This document shows, piece after piece, positions 1-9,463 of a stretch of 64,000 nucleotides of DNA (the stretch's first letter is position 1; each line of letters begins with the position of its first letter). This stretch comes from Parietaria judaica. Taxonomy: Eukaryota; Streptophyta; Magnoliopsida; Rosales; Urticaceae. The notes beneath the pieces were generated by a model. That model worked only from the letters and a program-made list of their open reading frames with translations, had not been told where the DNA came from and ran no database searches. Location: contig OX940869.1 in the NCBI GenBank assembly GCA_954871525.1, forward strand, positions 14,811,001-14,875,000. The letters are read 5' to 3'. The translations under genes were made by a program, and so were the position numbers.

Positions 1-451
1 AATACTGGATATCTCTCTCCCTTTATGCTAAGTTCACATTCGTATATATAGGCTTGAAAGTCTCCTAGAATATTCCTCAAATCTCGTTAGGGTTTCCTTC
101 TGTTTCGCTGTGATCGTGGTTGACTTCCTTATTTTGCGTTGGATATCCCACGAAATCTTTAACCGAATAACCCAATCTTCCCTTCTTTCTCGCGATCTCG
201 AATGAATATCTTTTATACGATTAGGCTTTCTCGATGAACTTTCTCCGATGAGCTTCCTTTCTTGCAATGAGGTGTTGGGCTGGCTTGGTCGGATGATGAC
301 TTTCCATGGGCTTCGCTTGTTTGGCCTTATTTCTTCTACTCCTTGATGGGCCTGGACTACTTAGGCAATTGTTTCCTTATTTTATGTCGTTTATTTCATA
401 AACGACAAAGGGTAGTGTTAGGGAAAGATTTGACAAAATCTGACCTTAACA
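1..451 (-). repeat. 3' LTR (partial) of the Tat-like element
   Basis: Bases 1-451 match 12219-12669 without a visible mismatch or gap. The LTR edge is the CA at 450-451, which reads TG on the element strand (TGTTAAGG). The remaining 245 bases of this LTR lie left of the window. The small reading frame at 34-267 exists in both LTRs and is not thought to be a gene. Confidence 0.95.
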
Positions 452-472
452 GTTAGTCCCCTATTTTATCGG
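452..472 (-). promoter_or_regulatory. Polypurine tract region next to the 3' LTR
   Basis: Read on the minus strand, the bases just upstream of the 3' LTR are purine-rich (AAATAGGGGACTAAC). This is the expected place for plus-strand DNA priming in reverse transcription. It is short and ends in a few non-purines, so the exact primer is uncertain. Confidence 0.5.
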
Positions 473-555
473 GTGCGAAGCAGTTGATAAAATAAAAACA
501 GAATTTATCTCCGATAAGGTTTTTGTCCGATGAAGTTTTCCCCGATGACGTTTTT

Positions 556-598
556 CCTCGAAGAGGTTCTTCCTCGAAGAGGTTTCCCCTCGAAGAGG
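556..598. repeat. Three copies of the palindrome-like motif CCTCGAAGAGG
   Basis: CCTCGAAGAGG occurs three times at about 16-bp spacing (from 556, 572 and 588) between the purine tract and the promoter of the antisense gene. The arms CCTC/GAGG are complementary. A regulatory role for the antisense gene is only a guess from position. Confidence 0.6.
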
Positions 599-867
599 TT
601 GTGTCCTTCGGAGACTCTTCCACTTCTTGCACGCTCAACTGATGTCCTCGAGATCCCACGTAGTGCTGATTGGGCGTGATTCTCCAGGCTGTCAGATCTC
701 GGAAATCGTCGTCAATCATTTCGCATTAAATGCGGGGTTTTCTCGCACTCGAGTGCCCTCGAGCTTCGCACCGATTCTTTTAATCTTCACCGTTGGATGA
801 ATTTTCCCGCTTCGAACCTGGGTCGTCGGATCCGGATGTGCCTTTCCAACTTCCGCCAGGATCTTTC

Positions 868-876
868 TATAAATTC
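868..876 (+). promoter_or_regulatory. Candidate TATA box of the antisense extra gene
   Basis: CTATAAATT lies about 150 bp before the best start codon at 1019, on the strand of the extra gene. A start of transcription near 900 would leave a roughly 120-base pyrimidine-rich leader. This supports the ATG at 1019 over the one at 797, which lies upstream of this TATA. Inferred from sequence and spacing only. Confidence 0.45.
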
Positions 877-1018
877 AAACCCTCGCCTTCGATTCAAACA
901 CTTCGTTTCAGACTTCTCTCCAAATCCTCCCTGCAATTATTCCTTTCCCGACTTCCCTCTTTTCCAGAAAATCTTCAAACTCTCTTCCTGTCCAAATTCT
1001 TCTTTTCCGATCAAGAAA

Positions 1019-4000
1019 ATGTCGAATCCGGGAAAAATCTTCAAGACTCGGTCGCCGAAGTCTATAATGACAGAGAAGCACCTCGAGGATTTGAGGAAAC
1101 ACTACGTGGATTCCAATCCTTGCTACCTGCGTCTCCCCAAATCCGGCGAGCTTGGTGACGAGCCTCCGGAAGGGTACATCACACTGTACGAACACTTCTT
1201 CCGGTCGGTTGAACTGCACCTTCCACTGCCTCACCTCATCGTGAGCTTCCTCCATGCGTACAATATGCCGATCAGTCAGGTTAGCCCTAACTCTCTTCGC
1301 CTTCTTGTCTGCACCATGGCCATCGCTCTCGAGCAGAAAGTGGCTCTGACCCTGGAGGATTTGATGCGGCTCTTCAAGTGGTCGAAGAATTCGAAGAATC
1401 TGGGCCGGTTCTTCCTCTCCTCCGCCGCGGGTGTCCACGTCATCACCCACACGCCGAACAATGAGTCCGGGTGGGAGAATAGGTATTTCTTCGCGCATCT
1501 CGATCGTCACACCCTTGGGCCGCATTGGGAAGCGCTTCCCACCAAATGGGTCGACGAGAAAGAAGTGCCGAGATTCAGGCCCATCGCGAATAAAGAGGAC
1601 GACGAGCGCTTCGCTGGGGTCGTTCGGGCTCTGCTGGAAAATCCTCGTCGGAATTGGACGACGGACTTCTTCGGGACCCGCGTTCAAGAGTCGGGACTCT
1701 ATCAACTATGCCACATCGTGGGTAAACCACCGGCATCTTTGTGGCCGGTTGGGTTCCGCCTCGAAGAGGTCAAAGATGTGGACCCTTCGTCCCCCGCTGT
1801 TCGGCAATCTCCTAAGCCGAAGAAGAGAACTCAAAAGTCCACCCGTGGGTCATCGGAGCCACGGCAATGTCAAGGCCAAGATCCAGGACAAGGCCAAGAT
1901 CCAGGACAAGGAGGTGGGTCCTCCGATTCTCGTCGGGATCTGTCGAAGGCTGGCTTCTTGGGCATCGGCCCTCGGACCGGTGCTGACCGGTTTGTTTCAA
2001 GTGATAAAGCTCTTCCTCCGAAGAGCAGTTCAGAGAGGCGGACAAAGCATAAGCACGACGCTGGTGCTTCTCGCTCTTCGGGAATATCGACTTCCTCGGG
2101 GGCGACTCGCCCTCGGGATTCATCTCGTCCTTCGGAGAGCCGTCGCGAATCCGAGTCCCGGACTTCCTCGCGGGAACCTTCTCGCGAGAAAGTTATCCTG
2201 AAAAGGAAAACCGCTGAAGGGGTACGCGACGCTCCTCCTCCGAAGAGGAATAAGACTTCCGAGTCGTCTAAGGAGATAGATGCAACTCCTTCGGCTCCGG
2301 AGACTGTCACCGTCGCTTCTCGCGAGGGGACTGTTCCCGCCGGGGCGATCGCGTCGATCGTTCTTGCTTCGACTCCTCCGTCCGAGACCGGCGGAAGCAT
2401 CGATGGGGCTCATGGGACCCCTCGTCCTTCTCCCACTTCTCGGGAGCGGTTCCGCTTTGATGATGACTTTATCGATTTAGTGTCGTCGCTGGATCTCTCG
2501 GCCTCCGAGGTAGCTTTTACTTCTTTTCCCTCTTCATTTTTCATGATGCTTGCACATTTCGGGTATCTAATGCATATTTCGGTATATACTTTTCTCGTAA
2601 TTTCAGATTCCGGCTCGCGCCGACGCGCCTCCTTGCTTGGAGGTTTCTTCTTCAGTACCTCCCGCACCTGCCGCGGAAGGACTTTCAGTCGCCGTTCCTA
2701 CGGCTGACGAGGAGGGCTTGTTGCTCGAAGGGGCACTTAATGCCGCCGACGCGCTCCTCGTCCTGGAGCCCGTCGGGCGGCCCGGCGCTTCGGAGGGGGT
2801 TTCTCTACCTTCCGAAGAGGTTTTGGTCGGGGGCCATCCCGAGGGAGGGGATGGCCTCGTTGCGGACGTCGTTCATCCCGACGTATCTACTCATCCCGAA
2901 GTGCCTCGTCCGGAGGGCGCTTTGGAGCCGACCGACGCTGTCGGCGCCTCTGGGGCTAGTGCCTCCTCTCCCGACGATGACGGGATTTCTTTCTCTCCGC
3001 TTCCGAAGTTTCTTCCCAACTCCGGGCCGGGAGGCTTTTCTCTCCCTCCTTGGGAGCGATTTCCGGCAGCTCCTACTCCGGAGTCTCCGCCGGAAGAGTG
3101 GAAAGCATACTCGCTCCGGGTCCTTCGGGACCTGTTTTGGCCCGAGCCTTCGGGGAACACCGGCTTGTCTCTGAGCCAGATCAGGGGCTATGGCCGGGCT
3201 GCCTCTACGCTTTTCCAGGCTCTCGCCCGCTTCAACACCATTATTCTTAACGAGAATGGCGGCAGAGGCGAGAGCGCTCAGGAGTTAAACGACCTTCGGG
3301 CTAAACTTGCCGACACAGAATCGCTCCTCGGGGTTTCCGTTCTCGGAGAGCGCAAATATCGGGAAGCGGCCGAGCGAACTTCCGATGAGCTGGAGGTCGC
3401 GAGGGCCAAATTGGCGAAGGAGGCTTCGCTTCGCCAAGCTCAAGAAAAAGAGCTCGCCGAGTGCAAGGCTAGGGCCGAGGCGGAGGTTGCGGCGCTGAAG
3501 GCCGAGTTAGATGGGGAGCACAGGCGTCACTCCATGATAGTGGAGAGCTACGAGAAGCATCTCGAAGCGAAGAAGTGGCGGCTGGCTAAGATCAGCGAAG
3601 CGGTGGGCGTGCCTGTCGAGCAGGAGAGTCGGTTTGCCTCGCGAGTGGCCTCGTGCTTGAAACGCCTCGGCAAAGAGCTCGAGGTATCACAGACGGAGGC
3701 GAAGTCTGAGCGCGAAGCACGCCTACACCTCTTCGAGAGGGCTCAAGACAAAGCGCAACGTGCCTTGGCGAGGTATAAGGCCCTGGAGGAGTCCATCAAT
3801 TTCCATCGTCGCTCCGCCGCATATGGGGCCAACGCTAGCCTTCTTGAGAAGGTTCCTCCCACGGCGACCATTGGGAGTCTTCTGCCTCGTCTTCCGAAAT
3901 ACAAGACTATCTCTGAAGAGAGTGAGGCTAAAGCCCGCGAGCTGGACGACAAGTCTCTACCTGACCCTGATTCTCCTCCGCTCACCCCCGGTGCCCCTTC

Positions 4001-4694
4001 TTCCGCTGGTATCGATTGGGCGGCTTGCTTCGTAGTTGGAGCTGCCTCTTCGGCCTCCTATGGCCTCGATGAATACGGGACCAACGATGGGGTCGTCACC
4101 TCTACCGACGGAGCGGTTGGTACCGAAGCGGTCACTTCTACCGTCGAAGCGGTTACCAATGAAGCGGTAGGGGGGGAGGAAGGCTCTTAGGCCTTTTCTT
4201 ATAGCTTTCCTATGTACATTACTTGCGTTGTCTTTGTAATTTCTTCGACGGATTTTGTTAATGAAAAAGAACTCTCTTTGGCTTCAACTTGTTGTTTCCG
4301 TACTTGTTGCTTCTCTTGTGTTCCTGTCATTATTTCCTGGCTAAATTCCTTTTCTCAGGGTGATGAATTCTTCTACACTTCGGAGCCGCTGTTTTACTAT
4401 GAAGATGTGCTAGCTTCTTTCCTCGCGGTCGACGATGAGCATCCCGCCATCCTCGAGGAGTTTGTCCAAGATATGATAAGACGTGCGGCTGCCTCTCTTT
4501 CCGGAGTCGCGTTCGACGAGACTCCCCTTAGTCCTTCTTCGGCCTATGTGATCGAATTTATGATGTTGAGGCCTGTAAATTATGCCGCCGTAGAAGATCT
4601 TCTTCGGGACGTCCTCTCCGAGAATGGGGAGTTTGTCATAGAGCAAATTGCCGATAGGGTAGTTCGGGAGGATTCACCTTCTCCTGCTGTATAA
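1019..4694 (+). CDS. Antisense extra ORF of a Tat retrotransposon (putative gypsy-type transposon protein), three predicted exons
   Basis: The gene runs against gag-pol. Proposed exons are 1019-2509, 2607-4166 and 4359-4694. The donors read GAG|GTAGCT and GCG|GTAGGG, the acceptors TTTCAG|ATT and TCTCAG|GGT, and all three exons join in phase 0. If the second intron is not used, the protein stops at 4188-4190. The first exon has the globular region with PLPHLIVSFLHAYN and ISQVSPNSLRLLVC, which I recognise as the plant 'putative gypsy type transposon' family (Pfam PF04195). It is followed by a long Ser/Arg/Pro-rich low-complexity part. Exon 2 has a charged helical stretch at about 3255-3800, likely a coiled coil. 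The start at 1019 has a purine at -3 and follows a TATA box; the frame is open back to 797. Antisense extra ORFs are documented in Tat elements, but their function is unknown. I see no stop or frameshift in the spliced model. Confidence 0.75.
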
Positions 4695-4788
4695 ATTTGT
4701 CTAATGTAGTGTTTGTAATGACATTTTATCCATGAAATCTATTTACTTTTGCATGTTATCGATGATGTATGGGAGTATATGTACTCCG

Positions 4789-4790
<2 letters not shown>

Positions 4791-4823
<33 letters not shown>
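4791..4823. repeat. Poly(T) tract
   Basis: A run of 33 T bases sits directly between the end of the antisense gene and the first 63-bp repeat. On the retroelement strand it is poly(A). Confidence 0.9.
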
Positions 4824-4824
<1 letters not shown>

Positions 4825-5665
4825 GCGATGAGCTTGTCGGTGTGCACCGGGCTCTGTCGCGATGAAGTGCTTGGCACTGGTTTTGCTGGCGATGAGCTTG
4901 TCGGTGTGCACCGGGCTCTGTCGCGATGAAGTGCTTGGCACTGGTTTTATTGGCGATGAGCTTGTCGGTGTGCACCGGGCTCTGTCGCGATGAAGTGCTT
5001 GGCACTGATTTGCTGGCGATGAGCTTGTCGGTATGCACCGGGCTCTGTCGCGATGAAGTGCTTGGCACTGATTTTGCTATGTTTTCTATTCTTGGCTCTT
5101 TTGCCGTAGTGATATTTTGTTTGGCCCATTTGCCATAGTAGTTTTCGTAATGTTCGGCGATGAGCTTGTCGGTATGCACCGGGCTCTGTCGCGATGAAGT
5201 GCTTGGCACTGATTTCTTTTGCTGGCGACGAGCTTGTCGGTATGCACCGGGCTCTGTCGCGATGAAGTGCTTGGCACTGATTTCTTTTGCTGGCGACGAG
5301 CTTGTCGGTATGCACCGGGCTCTGTCGCGATGAAGTGCTTGGCACTGATTTGCTGGCGATGAGCTTGTCGGTATGCACCGGGCTCTGTCGCGATGAAGTG
5401 CTTGGCACTGATTTGCTGGCGATGAGCTTGTCGGTATGCACCGGGCTCTGTCGCGATGAAGTGCTTGGCACTGATTTGCTGGCGACGAGCTTGTCGGTAT
5501 GCACCGGGCTCTGTCGCGATGAAGTGCTTGGCACTGATTTGCTGGCGATGAGCTTGTCGGTATGCACCGGGCTCTGTCGCGATGAAGTGCTTGGCACTGA
5601 TTTGCTGGCGATGAGCTTGTCGGTATGCACCGGGCTCTGTCGCGATGAAGTGCTTGGCACTGATC
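4824..5665. repeat. 63-bp tandem array in the 3' part of the Tat element
   Basis: Twelve head-to-tail copies of a roughly 63-bp unit begin GGCGATGAGCTTGTCGGT and end near CTTGGCACTGATTTGCT. They start near 4824, 4888, 4952, 5015, 5156, 5225, 5292, 5353, 5416, 5479, 5542 and 5605. A unique 75-bp spacer at about 5080-5155 splits the array, and some copies carry a few extra bases at the junction. The early copies have GTGTGCACC where the later ones have GTATGCACC, so there are at least two subtypes. Tandem repeats between pol and the 3' LTR are known in Tat elements and have been proposed as a source of satellite DNA. The long frames read through this array are by-products of the repeat. Confidence 0.95.
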
Positions 5666-5950
5666 TCTTGCTTTTTTTTTTGTGATACGTGTTTATTTGA
5701 GTCAGCGATAGAATATTGTCTTAAAAGACGAGCCTCATTAAACCCTTCGAGTCCCCCAATGGGTGCGGCTCGCGAGGGAAGAGTACTCCATGTTGTATTG
5801 AATAAGGCCGGAGCCAATCGCGCGGATCCCGAACAAGTAGGGTCGGGAGTCCCCTGTTAAATAAACTTTTAAATGGAATGTAAAAACTTAAGAAAAATAG
5901 AAAGGAAAACTTAACTAAAAACCGAAATCGTAAGGCGTCGATGACGCTCT
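5666..5950. other. Spacer between pol and the tandem array
   Basis: No coding signal is seen in this stretch. It is the 3' untranslated part downstream of pol on the minus strand and would also be crossed by read-through from the antisense gene. Confidence 0.6.
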
Positions 5951-8900
5951 TTACTGGTAGAATTTCTTCAAGTGCTTGACATTCCACCTTCTTATGACCT
6001 TGACTCCATCGGCGTTTTTGAGTTCGTACACCCCTGGCTTGACGATGTGGGTCACCGTATAAGGGCCTTCCCAGCTTTCTCCTAGCTTTCCCGCGTTAAG
6101 CTCGGCTGTGTTTTGGAACACCCTTCTGAGGACTAGTTCTCCGACCCGGAACCTTCTCGGTCGCACCCTTTTGTTGTAGAAGCGTGCGATGGTGTTCTGG
6201 TAATTCGCTATATGAACTCTGGCTCGCTCCCGTCTTTCATCGATGTGGTCCAGCTGATGAAGCAGGTCTTGGTTGTTGTCCTCCTCGTGGTTCGGTGCCC
6301 AGGATCGCCGGAGACTGGGAACTCCTACTTCCGCCGGGATTACCGCTTCCACCCCAAATGCAAGGGCAAAAGGAGTTTCTCCGGTGGCTGAGTGTGGCGT
6401 TGTTCGATAAGCCCAAAGTACTCCAGGGAGTTCGTCTGCCCATAGACCCTTCTTCTTGTCGAGCCGCTTCTTGAGGCTGTCGGTGATCGTCCGGTTGACT
6501 GCTTCGGCGTTCCCGTTTCCCTGAGGATATCTTGGCGTCGAAGTGTTTAGCTTTATCTTCCATCGTGCGCAGAAATCTTTGAACTTCTTCGAGATGAATT
6601 GGGACCCGTTGTCTGCGATTATCTCCCTGGGGAGTCCAAAGCGAGTGACTATGTTCTTCCAAACGTAGCTCTCGACATCGGAGTCCTTGATGTTGGCGTA
6701 GGATTCGGCTTCGGTCCATTTGGTGAAGAAGTCTGTGACCACCAGCATGAACCTTTTCTGTCTTGCTCCGATTGGCATTGGACCGACGATGTCCATTGAC
6801 CACTTCATGAATGGGTAGGGCACCGACACCACCGATAGCTCTTCGGCTGGGCAGTTGATTGCCGGGGCGTGTCGCTGGCATTTCTCGCACTTCCTGGCGT
6901 GGTTGGTGCAATCCGCTCGCATTGTTTCCCAGAAAAAACCTTGTAACTTGGCTTTCCTTAATAAGTTGCGTCCGCCTGAGTGATTTCCACATTCTCCGCT
7001 GTGGATCTCTTCCATGACGTAGTCCACCTCGTCTTTGCCTAGACAGCGTAGGTAGGGGCCGACAAGGCTTTTGAAGTAAAGCCTTCGGTCTATGATCGTG
7101 TATCGAGAGCTTTTTAACTTTACTTTCCGCGCCTCTTGTCGATCTTCGGGTAGCTTTCCTTCGACCAGGTATGCTCGGATGGGGGTCCGCCAATCCTCGT
7201 CTTCTGTCCCTTCTACTACTCCGGGTTCTTCGCCCTCGCTTTCTTTTTCTTCCACGAGCTGAATTTCTTCATTGTTTCCCTTCGGGATTCCGTCACTGCC
7301 ACGAGTGCTGTCCTCTTCGTCGGTTTGTCCCTCCTCGCTTACTTTTAGCTTCTTCTCATCGGGCTCTTCGCTTCTCTTGATGCTAGGCGTCTGTAGTGTC
7401 TCCACTGTGATCGATCGGAGCTCTCCCACTTGGGTAGTTGACCCCAGGCTCGCCAGGGCATCTGCGTGGTTGTTGTCTCCTCTGGACACCTGTGTCAATG
7501 TGAAGAAATCGAACTTCTTCTCGAGGGACCTGACTATCCCAGCGTAGGCCTCCATCCTTTCATCGTTCGTCTCGTACTCTCCACTGACTTGCTTGACGAC
7601 TAGTTGGGAATCCGAGAAGGCATTCAAGTTCTTTACCCCGATGGCCATGGCTGATTTCATCCCGACGATGAGTGCCTCGTACTCCGCTTCGTTATTGGTG
7701 GAGCGATAGGCAAGGCGGCAAGCTTTCTCGATCACTTCTCCCATTGGAGAGATGAGCCGGATCCCGATTCCTGATCCCATCGAAGTCGCCGATCCGTCGA
7801 CGCAGAGTTTCCAAATGCCGGCTTCATCGCTCAACTCCACGGGCTCTCTGGGTAGCTCGATGAGGAAATCGGCTAGCACTTGCGACTTCAGACTCGTCCG
7901 CAGCTGATATTCGATGTCGTACGCCCCTAGCTTTATGTTCCACTTCGTGATTCTGCCGGATTGGTTCGGGATTTGAATGATGGAGCGAATCGGTCTGTCC
8001 GTCATAACGATGATCGTATGGGCTTGGAAGTGGAAACGTAGTCTCTCCGATGCGTCGTATACGGCCAATGCTAGCTTCTCGATGGTGGGGTACCTCGTCT
8101 CGGCGTCGAGGAGCTTTCTGCTGATGTACGAGACTGGCTTTTGCTCCCCTTTTTCTTCTCGAACTAGCACCTGACTTATCGCCTGATCGGACACGGCGAT
8201 GTATAGGTAGAGCGGCTCTCCGGGCTCCGGCTTTGTCATAACTGGTGGTGATGACAGATAGACCTTCAGCGCTTGAAAAGCTTCTTCGCACTTGTCGGTC
8301 CATTCGAACTTCTTGTTTTTCCTCAGCAGCTCGTAGAATAGAAGAGTTCGGTCTGCTTGTCGCGAGATGAACCGCCTCAGCGCGTTGATCCTTCCTGTCA
8401 GCTTCTGTACCTCTCGCCGATTTCTGGGCGATGGCATGCTCTGAATGGCTTCGACTTGTTCGGGGTTGGCTTCGATTCCTCGTCGGGTGACCATCTGTCC
8501 TAAGAATTTCCCGGATGAGACGCCGAAGGTGCACTTCGTGGGGTTTAGCTTCATCTGGTGTTTGTTGAGGACGCCGAAAAATTCTTCCAGATGCTCCACG
8601 TGCATTGCCGCTTTTAGAGACTTGACGACCATGTCGTCGATATACACCTCCATGCTCTTCCCGATCTGTTCGTGGAACATCTTTGTCATCAGCCTCTGGT
8701 ATGTCGCCCCAGCATTTTTCAGACCGAAAGGCATAACCTTATAGCAGTAGGTTCCTCTTTCGCTGACGAAGGCTGTCTTCTCTTCGTCGTCTGGATGCAT
8801 TCGGATCTGGTGGTAGCCCGAGTAGGCATCCATGAAGCTTAGGAGCTCGTACCCGTAAGTGGCTTCGACAAGGCGATCGATGTTTGGCATCGGGAAGCTA

Positions 8901-9352
8901 TCCTTCGGGCACGCCTTGTTGAGATCCGTGAAGTCGACGCATACTCTCCATTTGCCATTCTTCTTTTTCACCACGACGGTGTTGGCCAACCACTGGGGGT
9001 ATTTCACCTCCCTGATGGTTCCCATAGCGAGCAACTTGTCCACCTCGTCGTTGATGATCTTGTTCCGGTCTGAGGCCATCTTCCTTCGCTTCTGTATGAC
9101 GGGCTTGTGCCCGGGGTCCGTGTTGAGCCGGTGGGTGACCATCGTCGGATCGATCCCGGGCATGTCTTCGTGAGACCATGCGAAGCTTCTTCGGTTCTTC
9201 TTCAGGAATTCGACCAGCTGAGCTTTGATCTCTGATTCGAGTCCCGCGCCTATACCGACGGTTCGGGTTGGGTCGGAATCATCAATGCAGACTTGTTCCA
9301 CTTCTTCGAGCTGCGGGCCTCCTAGCCTTTCTTCGGCAGTTTGGTCTTCCAT
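5951..9352 (-). CDS. pol: Pol polyprotein of the Tat element: reverse transcriptase, RNase H, second (archaeal-type) RNase H, integrase
   Basis: This is a 1133-residue open frame with no internal stop. The RT lies at about residues 100-280 with FMDAYSGYHQI, MPFGLKNAGATYQ and the active-site YIDD. The first RNase H (about 370-490) is degenerate: the usual TDAS reads AVSD. A second RNase H follows at about 510-640 with LCVDGSA, NNEAEYEAL and DSQLVV, the kind typical of Tat elements. The integrase at about 780-1060 has an HHCC zinc finger (HSGECGNHSGG, CEKCQ) and the core D at WSMDIVGP, D at IADNGSQF and the downstream E. The C-terminus ends after a basic domain without a chromodomain. The frame is the same as gag-pro, and only one TAA at 9464-9466 separates them. 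It uses an ATG at 9352, but the frame is open back to 9463. Confidence 0.95.
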   Translation of the reverse strand: MEDQTAEERLGGPQLEEVEQVCIDDSDPTRTVGIGAGLESEIKAQLVEFLKKNRRSFAWSHEDMPGIDPTMVTHRLNTDPGHKPVIQKRRKMASDRNKIINDEVDKLLAMGTIREVKYPQWLANTVVVKKKNGKWRVCVDFTDLNKACPKDSFPMPNIDRLVEATYGYELLSFMDAYSGYHQIRMHPDDEEKTAFVSERGTYCYKVMPFGLKNAGATYQRLMTKMFHEQIGKSMEVYIDDMVVKSLKAAMHVEHLEEFFGVLNKHQMKLNPTKCTFGVSSGKFLGQMVTRRGIEANPEQVEAIQSMPSPRNRREVQKLTGRINALRRFISRQADRTLLFYELLRKNKKFEWTDKCEEAFQALKVYLSSPPVMTKPEPGEPLYLYIAVSDQAISQVLVREEKGEQKPVSYISRKLLDAETRYPTIEKLALAVYDASERLRFHFQAHTIIVMTDRPIRSIIQIPNQSGRITKWNIKLGAYDIEYQLRTSLKSQVLADFLIELPREPVELSDEAGIWKLCVDGSATSMGSGIGIRLISPMGEVIEKACRLAYRSTNNEAEYEALIVGMKSAMAIGVKNLNAFSDSQLVVKQVSGEYETNDERMEAYAGIVRSLEKKFDFFTLTQVSRGDNNHADALASLGSTTQVGELRSITVETLQTPSIKRSEEPDEKKLKVSEEGQTDEEDSTRGSDGIPKGNNEEIQLVEEKESEGEEPGVVEGTEDEDWRTPIRAYLVEGKLPEDRQEARKVKLKSSRYTIIDRRLYFKSLVGPYLRCLGKDEVDYVMEEIHSGECGNHSGGRNLLRKAKLQGFFWETMRADCTNHARKCEKCQRHAPAINCPAEELSVVSVPYPFMKWSMDIVGPMPIGARQKRFMLVVTDFFTKWTEAESYANIKDSDVESYVWKNIVTRFGLPREIIADNGSQFISKKFKDFCARWKIKLNTSTPRYPQGNGNAEAVNRTITDSLKKRLDKKKGLWADELPGVLWAYRTTPHSATGETPFALAFGVEAVIPAEVGVPSLRRSWAPNHEEDNNQDLLHQLDHIDERRERARVHIANYQNTIARFYNKRVRPRRFRVGELVLRRVFQNTAELNAGKLGESWEGPYTVTHIVKPGVYELKNADGVKVIRRWNVKHLKKFYQ

Positions 9353-9463
9353 GTCTTCTGCGCTGAGGATCTTGAGGATGCCCGGGGGTCCTCCTCTTCC
9401 CCTTTTCCTGCGTCGCTTCCTCCTGATCGTCGATGGTGGAGGCGGAGCAGACGCGGCTAATTG

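Noticed and set aside
908..1705. 265-codon minus-strand frame
   Set aside because: It is the reverse shadow of the antisense gene's first exon in GC-rich DNA and has no known motif.
4824..5665. CRISPR-like regular repeats
   Set aside because: Units are head-to-tail without variable spacers, and the setting is a plant retrotransposon.
4739..5817. Several overlapping frames of 130-243 codons on both strands
   Set aside because: They are read-throughs of the 63-bp tandem repeat (63 is divisible by 3) and their peptides are simple repeats.
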